Source of the DNA: Dyadobacter sp. 50-39
GTDB lineage: Bacteria; Bacteroidota; Bacteroidia; Cytophagales; Spirosomataceae
Direction: 5' to 3'
Length of the DNA stretch: 64,000 nt
Assembly (NCBI GenBank): GCA_001898145.1
Contig: MKSR01000019.1
Coordinates: 62,001 to 126,000 of the forward strand
Shown here: one piece after another, positions 25,211 through 34,260 of the stretch
How positions within the stretch are numbered: the first letter of the stretch is position 1
Layout: every line of letters begins with the position of its first letter
Position numbers and translations under genes: made by a program
The notes under the pieces: model-generated
What the model was told of the DNA's origin: nothing
The model's database searches: none
Seen by the model: the letters and a program-made list of their open reading frames with translations, nothing else

Positions 25211-26668
25211 TTGGATATCAACGACCAGCTCATACATATACGCCAGAGCCTCGGCGGAATCATCCCTGAAATATTTCTGGCCGTATTCTTTTGCCTGTTC
25301 CTGCTTGCAGAATTGATTTTCACCAAACGTTTCGGCAAGGAAAAATCAACATCCTATTTACTGAATACAGCCCTGGCCGGCGGTGTAATAACCCTGCTAC
25401 TCGTTGTAAGCCAATGGAATACCGAGCCTTCATTCCGGTTCCAGCCCTTGCTGTTTCTGGATAGGCAGGCCGTTTTCTTCAAAATACTGATCACGCTCGC
25501 CTGGATTTTCACCTTGCTGCATGTCCGTATCCTGAAATACGATTTCCCGGCCGAGTACCACGCATTGCTGATAGCCGCTGTGGCGGGAATGCATTTGCTG
25601 ACAATGTCCACACACCTGCTGTCGATTTACCTCTCGCTGGAACTGATTTCCATTAGTTCTTACCTGCTCGTTGCATTGTCGCCGTATAAAAAAGCGGCCG
25701 AAGGCGGCATCAAATACCTGCTTTTCGGGACCGTTAGCTCCGCGGTAATGCTGTACGGCATTTCGCTTATTTATGGCCTAAGCGGCACGCTCGACATCAC
25801 CAATGACGCGATGACCGTTGCCCTAAGCAACAACCCCGACCTGGTGGTAACGGTTACCATTGTACTGACGCTCGCCGGCCTGCTTTTCAAGCTTTCGCTC
25901 GTGCCATTCCACATATGGACGCCCGATGTGTACGAAGCGGCACCCACGCCATTGGTCTCCTTCCTGTCCGTAGCGCCCAAGGCCGCGGTGATCCTCGTAC
26001 TCATGCGTCTGGCGGGCATTTTGCCCGCCCAGTATTTCCCTGTTTTGGGAGGAATCGCATTAATCAGCATGACGATCGGCAATGTGGCTGCCCTCTGGCA
26101 AAGCAATGCGCGCCGCCTGCTCGCTTATTCGTCCATTGCACAGGCCGGCTATCTGCTCGTCGGCATTGCCGCATACAGCCGTTTTGGATTTGAAGCAGCT
26201 GTTTTCTACACGGCCGCATACCTGGTCATTAATCTTGCCGCATTCTTCCTCGTAGACCTGCTGCAACCGCGCCAGGAAACTGAACTTAAAAACTTTGAGG
26301 GCCTGGGCCGCCATTATGTATGGATTTCAGGTATCCTGACGGTCGTAATGATCGCTTTGGCGGGATTGCCCCCGACCGGAGGTTTTACTTCTAAACTGCT
26401 CGTATTCTCGGCGTTGTGGGACAGCTACCACGACCAGGAGCTGACTTGGATGCTTTGGCTGCTTGTTGGCGGCATTCTCAATGCGGCTATCTCACTCGCG
26501 TACTACATGCGATTGCCGTATCTGCTGTTTTTCAAAACCGTGCGGGCCGAGGCCGTCAGCACCAATAACAGCACTTCCGGCAAGCTGGTTGCCGGCTTGT
26601 TCCTCATCGCTCTATTAATGCTGTTCTTCAACCCGGAGTGGCTGACGCAGTGGATTTCGGCGTTTTGA
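25211..26668 (+). CDS. nuoN: NADH-quinone oxidoreductase subunit N (isolated gene)
   Basis: A polytopic antiporter-like subunit of respiratory complex I. From the TTG at 25211 it is 485 residues, a usual NuoN length. Many helices are evident, and the conserved charged residues for proton transfer can be seen: the Glu in YLSLELISISSYLL, the Lys in EGGIKYLLFGTVSSAV, and the Lys in LLFKLSLVPFHIWTPDVYEAAPTP. The LAGLPPTGGFTSKLLVF block is diagnostic. The start is a non-ATG codon placed by the promoter box, so it is approximate. Unusually, no other nuo gene is beside it. Confidence 0.92.
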   Translation: MDINDQLIHIRQSLGGIIPEIFLAVFFCLFLLAELIFTKRFGKEKSTSYLLNTALAGGVITLLLVVSQWNTEPSFRFQPLLFLDRQAVFFKILITLAWIFTLLHVRILKYDFPAEYHALLIAAVAGMHLLTMSTHLLSIYLSLELISISSYLLVALSPYKKAAEGGIKYLLFGTVSSAVMLYGISLIYGLSGTLDITNDAMTVALSNNPDLVVTVTIVLTLAGLLFKLSLVPFHIWTPDVYEAAPTPLVSFLSVAPKAAVILVLMRLAGILPAQYFPVLGGIALISMTIGNVAALWQSNARRLLAYSSIAQAGYLLVGIAAYSRFGFEAAVFYTAAYLVINLAAFFLVDLLQPRQETELKNFEGLGRHYVWISGILTVVMIALAGLPPTGGFTSKLLVFSALWDSYHDQELTWMLWLLVGGILNAAISLAYYMRLPYLLFFKTVRAEAVSTNNSTSGKLVAGLFLIALLMLFFNPEWLTQWISAF

Positions 26669-26672
26669 AGAG

Positions 26673-26846
26673 CTAGTCTCGGGGCGCACGCTCACGAAGT
26701 TGTTCAATCAGATTCGTTCTTTTGACGAATTCGATGGCATCCAAACGCTTTTTTTCGAAAAATGGATGATTATTTACATCAGGGATAGAATTGTCGATCG
26801 GTATCTCGCCAATTTTATCTAACAAGATTTTACGTTTCGGCTCCAT
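26673..26846 (-). CDS. 57-residue protein encoded directly after a DUF6934 gene
   Basis: A short open frame on the reverse strand: ATG at 26846, TAG at 26673. It begins MEPKRKILLDKIGEI and ends LIEQLRERAPRD. It is highly charged, with a probable C-terminal helix, no signal peptide and no membrane segment. It begins 16 bases after the stop of the DUF6934 gene on the same strand, so it is very likely cotranscribed. I do not recognise a family. Size, charge and pairing are those of an antitoxin or a small partner protein; that is inference only. Confidence 0.65.
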   Translation of the reverse strand: MEPKRKILLDKIGEIPIDNSIPDVNNHPFFEKKRLDAIEFVKRTNLIEQLRERAPRD

Positions 26847-26862
26847 AGCGTGCAGTTTTTGC

Positions 26863-27321
26863 TTATTTCAAATTTAACTCTTTATGTTCTAACAGAAAAG
26901 CTTCATAATTGTTATTCCTCTCAAAGTGAAGCCAATCCCCGTTCAAATAGCCTTTCACGGCAAACTTGGAAGAAATTTCGACGAAGAATTTTGATATACC
27001 CATTTGATAGAGGCGCGTCCTGGAAACCGTGCTTCCTGTCGCCAGAACGGTAGCGCCCGGATGATCTGCCATAAACTGGGACGCAGCCGTCGCCACGGTA
27101 GCCAGGATAATCTGAGTGTCGCCATTATTAGAAACAGCGCGATCATCAACGAATTCTGAATCTAACGCACAATCGCCGAATGCAAGATTATACAGTTGTT
27201 TTTCATGACTAATCAACTGAAATTTAATGACTTTCCTTACAAATCCATTTGGTCCGGCACTCCAAAAACTGTACGATTTTAAATCACTGGTCTTTGCCAG
27301 AGGATAGGTGTGTAACTCCAT
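26863..27321 (-). CDS. DUF6934-family protein
   Basis: 152 residues. Signature segments that I associate with DUF6934 are the opening MELHTYPL, SAGPNGFVRKVIKF, YNLAFGD, DDRAVSNNGDTQIILATVA, HPGATVLATGSTVSRTRLYQMGI and the ending YEAFLLEHK. The family is a cytoplasmic protein of unknown function, frequent and often multicopy in Bacteroidota, commonly next to a very small gene. Here that partner is the 57-residue frame downstream. Wide scattered distribution and two-gene layout resemble toxin-antitoxin modules, with no direct evidence. Confidence 0.8.
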   Translation of the reverse strand: MELHTYPLAKTSDLKSYSFWSAGPNGFVRKVIKFQLISHEKQLYNLAFGDCALDSEFVDDRAVSNNGDTQIILATVATAASQFMADHPGATVLATGSTVSRTRLYQMGISKFFVEISSKFAVKGYLNGDWLHFERNNNYEAFLLEHKELNLK

Positions 27322-27351
27322 AAATGTGTGTATAAATCTTAATCATAACAA

Positions 27352-28212
27352 CTACTTCACCGCCCGCACCTGGAATCCTTCCTTCCTCAGCAATGCAATC
27401 ACACCCTTTTCACCTCCCAAATGTGCCGCTCCTACCGCGAAGAATGTGGGCTTCGCACTGGCGATCCTGCGTATGCGCGGTATCCATTTTTGGTTACGGG
27501 CAAAAAGCATCACCTCCTCATTTCCTTCGAGCCCGAAATCGCTTTTGAGTGTCATCCCGTACAGTTCATTGATATTTTGTGCCTTATACAATGCTACCAG
27601 TGTTTTGAATTCTTTCCGGGCCGAAGGCAGGCTGTCGATGAAAGTCAGCAGCATTTTAGCCTGATCCTTGTAGGGGATTGTGTCAAAAATGGCCATTTGC
27701 TCTTCCAGTGTCTCAATGCCGATCACTTCTGATTTCCGACTTCCTGCCAATTCCACCAATGCCATTTCATACGACTGCGGCTGGCAATCCAGCACGGCAT
27801 TGAACAGCGGCCCCATCAGCACAAATGGCTTGGCCCGCTCGAACATAGCCAGGCCCACATGCACCGAATCTTTGAAAAAGCGGTCCAGGCGCTGATATTC
27901 CTGCTCGGTAACGAGCTTCTTCAACTCGTTACCGGCAGCCATATTCATCGTTTTCATCATTCCGGCCATCATACCCGGGTCGTCCATATCAATTTCAAGC
28001 GCCACCTGCTGCGTACGCGAAAGGGTAGATTTCAATGAATCGCTAAGCGAAAAATCACTGGGGCAGATAAGGTGGATGGTCCCGAACAGGTAGGAAGGTT
28101 TTGCCAACCCGCGACCGCTGATTTCCCAAAGCAGAGAATTCTCCACCGGCACCTGCGCCCGCGAGGCGATGCCCAAAGCACAAAAAACAACCAGCAACAA
28201 AACCCGTTTCAT
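27352..28212 (-). CDS. TraB/GumN-family secreted protein
   Basis: 286 residues with a signal peptide (MKRVLLLVVFCALGIASRAQ). The TraB/GumN core is seen in LLWEISGRGLAKPSYLFGTIH (the GTIH motif near residue 42), the central region with VIGIETLEEQMAIFDTIPY, and the C-terminal ASAKPTFFAVGAAHLGGEKGVIALLRKEGFQV with the second conserved GAAHLGG motif. The fold is thought to be a metallopeptidase-like (Tiki-related) enzyme acting outside the cytoplasm; bacterial substrates are not established. It is located downstream of the M28 peptidase gene on the same strand. Confidence 0.9.
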   Translation of the reverse strand: MKRVLLLVVFCALGIASRAQVPVENSLLWEISGRGLAKPSYLFGTIHLICPSDFSLSDSLKSTLSRTQQVALEIDMDDPGMMAGMMKTMNMAAGNELKKLVTEQEYQRLDRFFKDSVHVGLAMFERAKPFVLMGPLFNAVLDCQPQSYEMALVELAGSRKSEVIGIETLEEQMAIFDTIPYKDQAKMLLTFIDSLPSARKEFKTLVALYKAQNINELYGMTLKSDFGLEGNEEVMLFARNQKWIPRIRRIASAKPTFFAVGAAHLGGEKGVIALLRKEGFQVRAVK

Positions 28213-28241
28213 ACCTCAATCATTAGTTAAAACAACCTATT

Positions 28242-28269
28242 CCCTACGCGGGCCGCCCTACGCGGGCCG
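28242..28269. repeat. Two tandem copies of a 14-bp GC-rich unit
   Basis: CCCTACGCGGGCCG occurs at 28242-28255 and again at 28256-28269, followed by a partial copy. It lies in the 96-base gap between two reverse-strand genes. Confidence 0.85.
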
Positions 28270-28308
28270 CCCTTTCCTGGCCCCCCTTTCTTGCCTGTTT
28301 CAAAGCAA

Positions 28309-29919
28309 TCACTCCTTATGACTATCCACCACAATGCGCTCATCCCGGTTCACCAGTTCCCAAGCGGTGTAAAAAACGAGTTTCACGATCTCCGATTGCT
28401 TATCGAACATGATCTTCTCTACATCATCTCCGGGGCGATGGTAATCTTCGTGGACGCCCGTAAAATAGAAAATGACCGGAACGCCCATTTTGGCGAAATT
28501 GTAATGGTCCGAACGGTAATAGAAGCGGTTGGGATCTTTCGGGTCGTTGAAGGTATAGTCAAGCTTGAAGTTGACATACTTCTTGTTAGCTTCCTCGCTG
28601 ATCTCGTGTAATTTCGAGGACAGCTTATCTGAACCGATCAAATAGACATACTTCGGATCATTCTTGTGCGCCTCATCCACCCGGCCGATCATGTCGATGT
28701 TCAGGTCGGCGATGGTATTTTTAAGGGGCAGCAACGGATTTTCAGAATAGTATTCCGAACCAAAAAGCCCTTTCTCTTCTCCTGTTACATTTAAAAACAG
28801 GATGCTCCTTCTCGGCCCTTTACCCTCCGCCTTGGCCTTGCTGAATGCTTCCGCCAGTTCCAGCAGCGACACCGTTCCCGAGCCGTCGTCGTCGGCGCCG
28901 TTATTGATTTCGCCATTTTCGGAAATACCGATATGGTCCAGATGCGCGCTGATCACGAGTACCTCATCCTTTTTATCGGTGCCTTCCATAAATGCAGCCA
29001 CATTTTCGGTATCGATCGTTTCGCTTACGCGGCCGACTTTCAGTGAAACCGTATTGGTGAAATTCTGTGCAGCAGGTTTACCCGATTTATCGATCGCCGA
29101 TTTCAGTTTCGTCAGTTTTGCAACCGAGGTTCCCAGTATTTCTGCCGCCTCCTTCTCGGAAAACACGAACGCCGCCGTTCCGGCAGGGTTCTCCTGTACC
29201 GGCTTCAATGTAGGTGCGCTGAAGCGCCGGGCCATCACGGCACGCTGACGGATCTCCTTGTCCAGGTCTTCACCGGTTTTATCCGTAATAATGAAGACAT
29301 ACTTCGCACCCTTTTCTTTCGCCAGCTTAGCCTTCACCTGCCACGAAACCGGACCGCTCCATTTGCTTTTCTCAGAATTTCCGTTGACCACGTACTTGCC
29401 CCCGGAAGTTTTTGGCTCGCCATCAAACAGCATTACAGACCGGCCTTTTACATCGATATTCGCATAGTCATTGTAATTTCCATCTTCGATTCCGTAGCCT
29501 GCCGTCACTATACCTGTGCTGACTTCTTCGGGCACATCGAGTAGCCCGTTCAGGTAAAAATCCTTGTTGAACTCATACTTCTTGCCATGCGCAGTTACAT
29601 ACACATCGCCCCAGCTGCGCTTATATAGCTTGTACTTCTGTAAAAAGCTTTTGGTTCCGTCGGTATCGGTGGCAACAGGCTGCAATCCGTACTGCTTGTA
29701 GTATTTCGTAACATATTCCGCCGCCTTTTTCTGTCCTGGGGAGCCGGTATCCCGGCCTTCCAGACTATCGGAAGCAATAATCACAAGGTGCTTTTTCAAA
29801 TCGGAGGGCGTGATGCTTGCCGCGTATTTGGCCGCATCGTCCTGTTGCAGGCGGTCTTGCGCCCATGCCAAAGTATTGATTGACAGGAACAATCCAGCCA
29901 GTAGTTTCTTATTCATCAT
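28309..29919 (-). CDS. Secreted M28-family zinc aminopeptidase with PA domain
   Basis: 536 residues with a signal peptide (MMNKKLLAGLFLSINTLAWAQ). The catalytic domain shows the two-zinc motifs in order: VISAHLDHIG, NGADDDGSGTVSLLELAEAF, the NVTGEEKGLFGSEYY pair of Glu residues, LNIDMIGRVD, and a late His in FYRSDHYNFAKMGVPVIFYFTG. A protease-associated domain is inserted near residues 120-250. The enzyme releases N-terminal amino acids from peptides in the periplasm or outside. TraB/GumN follows on the same strand after a 96-base gap. Confidence 0.93.
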   Translation of the reverse strand: MMNKKLLAGLFLSINTLAWAQDRLQQDDAAKYAASITPSDLKKHLVIIASDSLEGRDTGSPGQKKAAEYVTKYYKQYGLQPVATDTDGTKSFLQKYKLYKRSWGDVYVTAHGKKYEFNKDFYLNGLLDVPEEVSTGIVTAGYGIEDGNYNDYANIDVKGRSVMLFDGEPKTSGGKYVVNGNSEKSKWSGPVSWQVKAKLAKEKGAKYVFIITDKTGEDLDKEIRQRAVMARRFSAPTLKPVQENPAGTAAFVFSEKEAAEILGTSVAKLTKLKSAIDKSGKPAAQNFTNTVSLKVGRVSETIDTENVAAFMEGTDKKDEVLVISAHLDHIGISENGEINNGADDDGSGTVSLLELAEAFSKAKAEGKGPRRSILFLNVTGEEKGLFGSEYYSENPLLPLKNTIADLNIDMIGRVDEAHKNDPKYVYLIGSDKLSSKLHEISEEANKKYVNFKLDYTFNDPKDPNRFYYRSDHYNFAKMGVPVIFYFTGVHEDYHRPGDDVEKIMFDKQSEIVKLVFYTAWELVNRDERIVVDSHKE

Positions 29920-30001
29920 GAGGTTTAATGGTAATTCAATCCTTACAAATTAACGAAACATGCCGGCGAATGCAAAACTGCCATGGCGTCCCGATTCTTC
30001 G

Positions 30002-30009
30002 TATCTTTG
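30002..30009 (+). promoter_or_regulatory. -7 box of the DUF4160-DUF2442 pair
   Basis: TATCTTTG matches TAnnTTTG exactly and lies 24 bases before the ATG at 30034. A CTG occupies the approximate -33 position. Confidence 0.65.
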
Positions 30010-30033
30010 ATTTAACAACTTACACACTATGCC

Positions 30034-30297
30034 ATGCCTGAAATCAGCCGCTTCTTCGGTATCATTATCCGAATGTTCTTTGATGACCATAATCCACCCC
30101 ATTTTCATGTGGAATTTCAGGAGCACCGGGCCACTATCGACATCAAAAGCGTAAGGCTGCTGGACGGAAGCCTCCCCCCGAAGCAGTTAAAGCAAGTTCA
30201 GGCATGGGCTTTGCTTCACCAGCAGGAGTTGATGGAGAATTTTATTAATCTCGGAAAGGAATTTAAAAGTTATAACAAGATCGACCCGCTTCACTAG
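30034..30297 (+). CDS. DUF4160 protein, first gene of a toxin-antitoxin-like pair
   Basis: 87 residues, almost entirely the DUF4160 domain: ISRFFGIIIRMFFDDHNPPHFHVEFQEHRATIDI, with the conserved DHNPPHFHV core, then SLPPKQLKQVQAWALLHQQEL. Genes for DUF4160 and DUF2442 are very often adjacent in bacteria and have been suggested to form toxin-antitoxin modules. Here the second gene starts 2 bases after the stop. Which partner would be toxic is not established. An out-of-frame ATG lies 5 bases upstream of the chosen start. Confidence 0.9.
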   Translation: MPEISRFFGIIIRMFFDDHNPPHFHVEFQEHRATIDIKSVRLLDGSLPPKQLKQVQAWALLHQQELMENFINLGKEFKSYNKIDPLH

Positions 30298-30299
30298 CT

Positions 30300-30569
30300 A
30301 TGCTGCACTACATCAAAAACATCATACAGGTACAGGAGTACGCCGTGACATGTGAGTTCAATACGGGTGAAACCCGAACGGTAAACCTGAAAAAAATAAT
30401 TGAAAAATACCTCAGGATAAACGATGGGCTGATCAGCCAGTTAGCGGACCCGAATTATTTCAAAACAGTCAAACTCGATTCCTACGGAACGCTGACGTGG
30501 GATAATGGCGTCGACTTTGACCCGGATAACCTGTATAGTATGTCTGAAAAAGAAACCGCTTCGCTCTGA
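30300..30569 (+). CDS. DUF2442 protein, second gene of a toxin-antitoxin-like pair
   Basis: 89 residues with the DUF2442 pattern: Y-I-K-N-I positions at the start, EFNTGETRTVNLKKIIEKYLR, LADPNYFKTVKLDSYGTLTWDNGVDFDPDNLY. The last segment, TLTWDNGVDFDPDNLY, is the family's most conserved part. It is cotranscribed with the DUF4160 gene. The function is unproven; proteins of this family are usually cited as the partner that neutralises or assists DUF4160. Confidence 0.9.
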   Translation: MLHYIKNIIQVQEYAVTCEFNTGETRTVNLKKIIEKYLRINDGLISQLADPNYFKTVKLDSYGTLTWDNGVDFDPDNLYSMSEKETASL

Positions 30570-30670
30570 TATTTCCCTTCTCTTTTTGCACTTCTTTTAG
30601 TTTAAAGGCTGTTTTTCACGGGATAACAATTAATTAATTGTAAAATACTGTTATTCAGCGGAAAACTACG

Positions 30671-30678
30671 TACCTTTG
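30671..30678 (+). promoter_or_regulatory. -7 box of the typA promoter, with a structured leader
   Basis: TACCTTTG matches TAnnTTTG exactly, with a CTG at 30648-30650 near -33. The leader of about 95 bases contains complementary GTTTGGC (30685-30691) and GCCAAAC (30713-30719), so a hairpin is possible. Confidence 0.6.
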
Positions 30679-30781
30679 CACCCTGTTTGGCCAGAAATAC
30701 ATCCAAGCAAAAGCCAAACGGCCCTGACACGCAATTCAGAGCATTTCGTAGCGGTGCCGTAAACAACTGATCTATAAAACA

Positions 30782-32596
30782 ATGCAAGCCATTCGTAACA
30801 TCGCAATTATTGCGCACGTTGACCACGGTAAAACGACTTTGGTCGACAAAATCATCCACGCGTCAAAGCTGTTTCGTGACAATCAGGAATTCGACGACCT
30901 GATCCTCGATAACAACGATCTGGAACGTGAGCGTGGGATTACAATTGTTTCCAAAAACGTATCGGTGCGTTACAAAGATGTGAAAATCAATGTAATTGAC
31001 ACACCAGGTCACGCAGACTTCGGTGGTGAAGTGGAGCGCGTACTTAAAATGGCGGATGGCGTATTGTTGCTGGTCGATGCATTTGAAGGCCCGATGCCAC
31101 AAACCCGTTTCGTATTGGGAAAAGCTATCACGCTGGGTCTCAAACCGATCGTGGTTGTGAACAAAGTTGATAAAGAAAACTGCCGGCCCGAAGAAGTTCA
31201 GGAAAATGTATTTGACCTGATGTTCAACCTGGGTGCGACCGAAGACCAGCTCGATTTCGTAACTGTTTACGGTTCGTCGAAACAAGGCTGGATGGGTCCG
31301 GACTGGCAGAACCCTACCGAAGATATTACATTCCTGCTTGACACTATCATCGAGCAAATCCCTGCTCCTGCGATTGCAGAAGGTAACCTGCAAATGCAGA
31401 TCACCTCACTCGATTACAACGCATTCGTTGGCCGCATCGCCATCGGCCGCGTAAAAAGAGGAACGATCAAGGAAGGATCGACCGTAACGCTTTGCAAAGC
31501 GGGCGGAGTGATGAAGAAAGTGAAAATCAAAGAAGTACAGCTGTTCGAAGGCTTGGGTAAAACCAAAGTGAGCGAAGTAGGTGCAGGTGATATTTGTGCC
31601 GTAACAGGGATCGAAGATTTCGAAATCGGTGATACGATCGCGGATGCCGAAAACCCGGAGGCATTGCCGCGTATTGCAGTGGATGAGCCTACCATGAACA
31701 TGCTCTTCACGATCAACAACTCCCCGTTCTTCGGTAAAGAAGGTAAATTCGTTACCTCACGCCACATTCGTGACAGGTTGTTGAAAGAAACAGAGAAAAA
31801 CCTCGCATTGCGCGTGGAAAACACGGATACTGAGGACAAATTCCTCGTGTACGGCCGTGGTATCCTCCATTTGTCGGTACTGATCGAAACTATGCGTCGT
31901 GAAGGTTACGAATTGCAGGTAGGTCAGCCGCAGGTACTTTATAAAGAAGACGAAAACGGCCAGCGCCTCGAACCAATCGAAACGCTTGTGGTGGATGTAC
32001 CGGAAGAAACTGCCGGAAAAGTGATCGAATTGGCTACCCAACGCAAAGGCGAGCTGCTGATCATGGAACCGAAAGGCGATTTGCAACACCTTGAATTCGA
32101 AATCCCTTCACGTGGTTTGATCGGTCTGCGCTCTAACGTGCTTACCGCCACGCAGGGTGAAGCGGTAATGACCCACCGTTTTAAAAGCTTCGAACCATTC
32201 CGCGGACCAATCCCGGGCCGTCTGAACGGATCGATCATCTCGAAAAACACAGGTCCTGCAACCGGTTATACCCTTGATAAACTGCAAGATCGCGGACGTT
32301 TCTTCGTGGATCCGGGCGATGAAATCTACGGTGGACAGGTAGTAGGCGAGCATAACCGCCCCAACGACATCGTGGTTAACTTGCAGGAAGCGAAAAAATT
32401 GACCAACATGCGCGCTTCCGGCTCGGACGACGGTCTGCGTATCGCTCCGAAAATCAACTTCTCTCTGGAAGAATCGATGGAATACATCCAGAAAGACGAA
32501 TATCTTGAAGTGACCCCGCAAAACATGCGTATGCGGAAAATATACCTGGATGAAAACGATCGCAAGCGTTACGCATCCAAACTGGAAATGGCTTAA
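30782..32596 (+). CDS. typA: Translational GTPase TypA/BipA
   Basis: A ribosome-binding GTPase related to EF-G, important in stress, cold and ribosome assembly. The 604 residues contain the P-loop AHVDHGKTT at 11-19, the switch region [29 protein letters not shown], and [13 protein letters not shown], followed by beta-barrel, EF-G III and V-like domains and the TypA-specific C-terminal domain ([21 protein letters not shown]...). All guide motifs are canonical. It is monocistronic: own promoter upstream, strong terminator immediately downstream. Confidence 0.98.
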   Translation: MQAIRNIAIIAHVDHGKTTLVDKIIHASKLFRDNQEFDDLILDNNDLERERGITIVSKNVSVRYKDVKINVIDTPGHADFGGEVERVLKMADGVLLLVDAFEGPMPQTRFVLGKAITLGLKPIVVVNKVDKENCRPEEVQENVFDLMFNLGATEDQLDFVTVYGSSKQGWMGPDWQNPTEDITFLLDTIIEQIPAPAIAEGNLQMQITSLDYNAFVGRIAIGRVKRGTIKEGSTVTLCKAGGVMKKVKIKEVQLFEGLGKTKVSEVGAGDICAVTGIEDFEIGDTIADAENPEALPRIAVDEPTMNMLFTINNSPFFGKEGKFVTSRHIRDRLLKETEKNLALRVENTDTEDKFLVYGRGILHLSVLIETMRREGYELQVGQPQVLYKEDENGQRLEPIETLVVDVPEETAGKVIELATQRKGELLIMEPKGDLQHLEFEIPSRGLIGLRSNVLTATQGEAVMTHRFKSFEPFRGPIPGRLNGSIISKNTGPATGYTLDKLQDRGRFFVDPGDEIYGGQVVGEHNRPNDIVVNLQEAKKLTNMRASGSDDGLRIAPKINFSLEESMEYIQKDEYLEVTPQNMRMRKIYLDENDRKRYASKLEMA

Positions 32597-32620
32597 TCCA
32601 AGCCCGATATTCCAAACCCG

Positions 32621-32657
32621 AAAAGGAGGCAAAAATTTGCCTCCTTTTTTTATTTTT
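32621..32657 (+). terminator. Strong intrinsic terminator after typA
   Basis: The stem AAAAGGAGGCAAA with TTTGCCTCCTTTT has a very short loop and is followed by a long T-rich tail, 25 bases after the typA stop codon. Confidence 0.95.
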
Positions 32658-32799
32658 TCCCATTTCAATAATTCCTCCGATCGCGCCAGAAAATTTGGGT
32701 TTCACGCGAAAACCAGTGGTATAATTTTAATGTTTATCACTCCGCTAAAACAATCTACGCCGGGCTTCTTTTATTACTATTTCAAGAAAAATTGGTTTT

Positions 32800-32830
32800 T
32801 TGCTTTTATAACAACAAATAGCGTAGTTTG
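32800..32830 (+). promoter_or_regulatory. Candidate promoter of the glutamate dehydrogenase gene
   Basis: TTG at 32800-32802, a 20-base spacer and GTAGTTTG at 32823-32830 approximate the TTG / TAnnTTTG pattern with one mismatch. The rest of the 290-base gap after typA is AT-rich and shows no other recognisable element. Confidence 0.45.
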
Positions 32831-32888
32831 TACTGCTAACTCTTCTATTTAGAGTTAACTATTTTATTATCAACATTTTAAAGATCAA

Positions 32889-34166
32889 ATGATGTCGTAC
32901 ATAGAACCGGCTCCGATCAAGGATAAAGACAATCCGTTGGAGTCAATGATGCAGCGATTTGATAAAGCCGTAGACCTCCTCGGAATATCCGAAGAAATGT
33001 ATTATATCCTGAAAGTGCCCCGCAAACAGGTGACAGTCGGTCTGCCTGTGACCATGGATTCCGGTGAAATCCGGACGTTCGAAGGTTACCGCGTGATCCA
33101 CTCCACGATCCTCGGCCCCAGCAAAGGCGGTATCCGTTTTGACCCCGATGTGAACCTCGACGAAGTGCGTGCATTGGCCGCGTGGATGACCTGGAAATGC
33201 GCGGTGGTAGATATCCCTTATGGTGGTGCAAAAGGCGGTGTCGCCTGTAACCCACGCGAAATGTCCCCCGGAGAAATCGAGCGCCTCATGCGCGCGTATA
33301 CGACGGCCTTGCTGGACGTGTTCGGACCTGACCAGGACATTCCTGCGCCGGATATGGGCACCGGCCCGCGCGAGATGGCCTGGCTGATGGACGAATATTC
33401 CAAATCGAAAGGCATGACAGTCCCGGCAGTCGTTACGGGTAAACCCCTGGTACTTGGCGGCTCGCTTGGGCGTACGGAAGCGACCGGGCGCGGCGTGATG
33501 GTATCCGCATTGGCAGGTATGGAGAAATTACGCATCAATCCTTACCGCGCTACCGCTGCGGTGCAGGGCTTCGGGAATGTAGGCTCGCACGCCGCTTTGC
33601 TCCTGCGCGAACGCGGGACGGCCATCCACGCCATCAGTGACATTTCCGGTGCCTACTATAATGAAAAGGGAATCGATGTAGCGGACGCCATTGCCTACCG
33701 CGATGCAAATAATGGTTCGCTGGAAGGATATGCCAAAGCGGAACTCATTTCGGGCGACGATCTTTTCACATTGCCTGTGGATGTGCTGGTACCCGCCGCA
33801 AAGGAAGATGTGATTACCCGCAAGAATGTAGCCAGCATTCAGGCCAGGATGATTGTAGAAGGGGCAAATGGGCCGACATCCGCCAAAGCCGATGACATCA
33901 TCAATGAAAAAGGCATTATGGTGGTACCTGATATCCTCGCCAATGCAGGCGGCGTGACAGTCTCCTACTTCGAATGGGTACAGAACCGCATCGGCTACAA
34001 ATGGACGCTGGAACGCATCAATCGCCGCACCGACCGCATTATGAAGGATGCATTTGACAAAGTGTACGAAACTTCACTGAAATACAAGGTATCGCTCCGC
34101 ATTGCGGCCTACATCGTGGCGATCGACAAGGTCGCGAGTACGTACAAGTATCGCGGGGGATTTTAG
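32889..34166 (+). CDS. gdhA: Glu/Leu/Phe/Val-family (glutamate) dehydrogenase
   Basis: A 425-residue NAD(P)-dependent amino-acid dehydrogenase. Signature blocks: the substrate site STILGPSKGGIRFDPDVNLDEVRALAAWMTWKCAVVDIPYGGAKGGV with the catalytic Lys, APDMGTGPREMAWLMDEYSK, and the dinucleotide site AVQGFGNVGSHAALLL. The presence of PYGGAKGG and the length match bacterial NAD-type catabolic glutamate dehydrogenases (RocG/GudB type) better than the longer NADP-type GdhA. It interconverts glutamate and 2-oxoglutarate plus ammonia. It is monocistronic. Coenzyme choice cannot be read safely, so the symbol is only a general one. Confidence 0.93.
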   Translation: MMSYIEPAPIKDKDNPLESMMQRFDKAVDLLGISEEMYYILKVPRKQVTVGLPVTMDSGEIRTFEGYRVIHSTILGPSKGGIRFDPDVNLDEVRALAAWMTWKCAVVDIPYGGAKGGVACNPREMSPGEIERLMRAYTTALLDVFGPDQDIPAPDMGTGPREMAWLMDEYSKSKGMTVPAVVTGKPLVLGGSLGRTEATGRGVMVSALAGMEKLRINPYRATAAVQGFGNVGSHAALLLRERGTAIHAISDISGAYYNEKGIDVADAIAYRDANNGSLEGYAKAELISGDDLFTLPVDVLVPAAKEDVITRKNVASIQARMIVEGANGPTSAKADDIINEKGIMVVPDILANAGGVTVSYFEWVQNRIGYKWTLERINRRTDRIMKDAFDKVYETSLKYKVSLRIAAYIVAIDKVASTYKYRGGF

Positions 34167-34260
34167 ACTTAACAATTTCTTAACAAGCCACTTCCGGCGG
34201 GAAACCGAATCTAAACCGGTTTCAAAGTGTTAACTTTAAGGCTAAATTTTCAACAGATTC

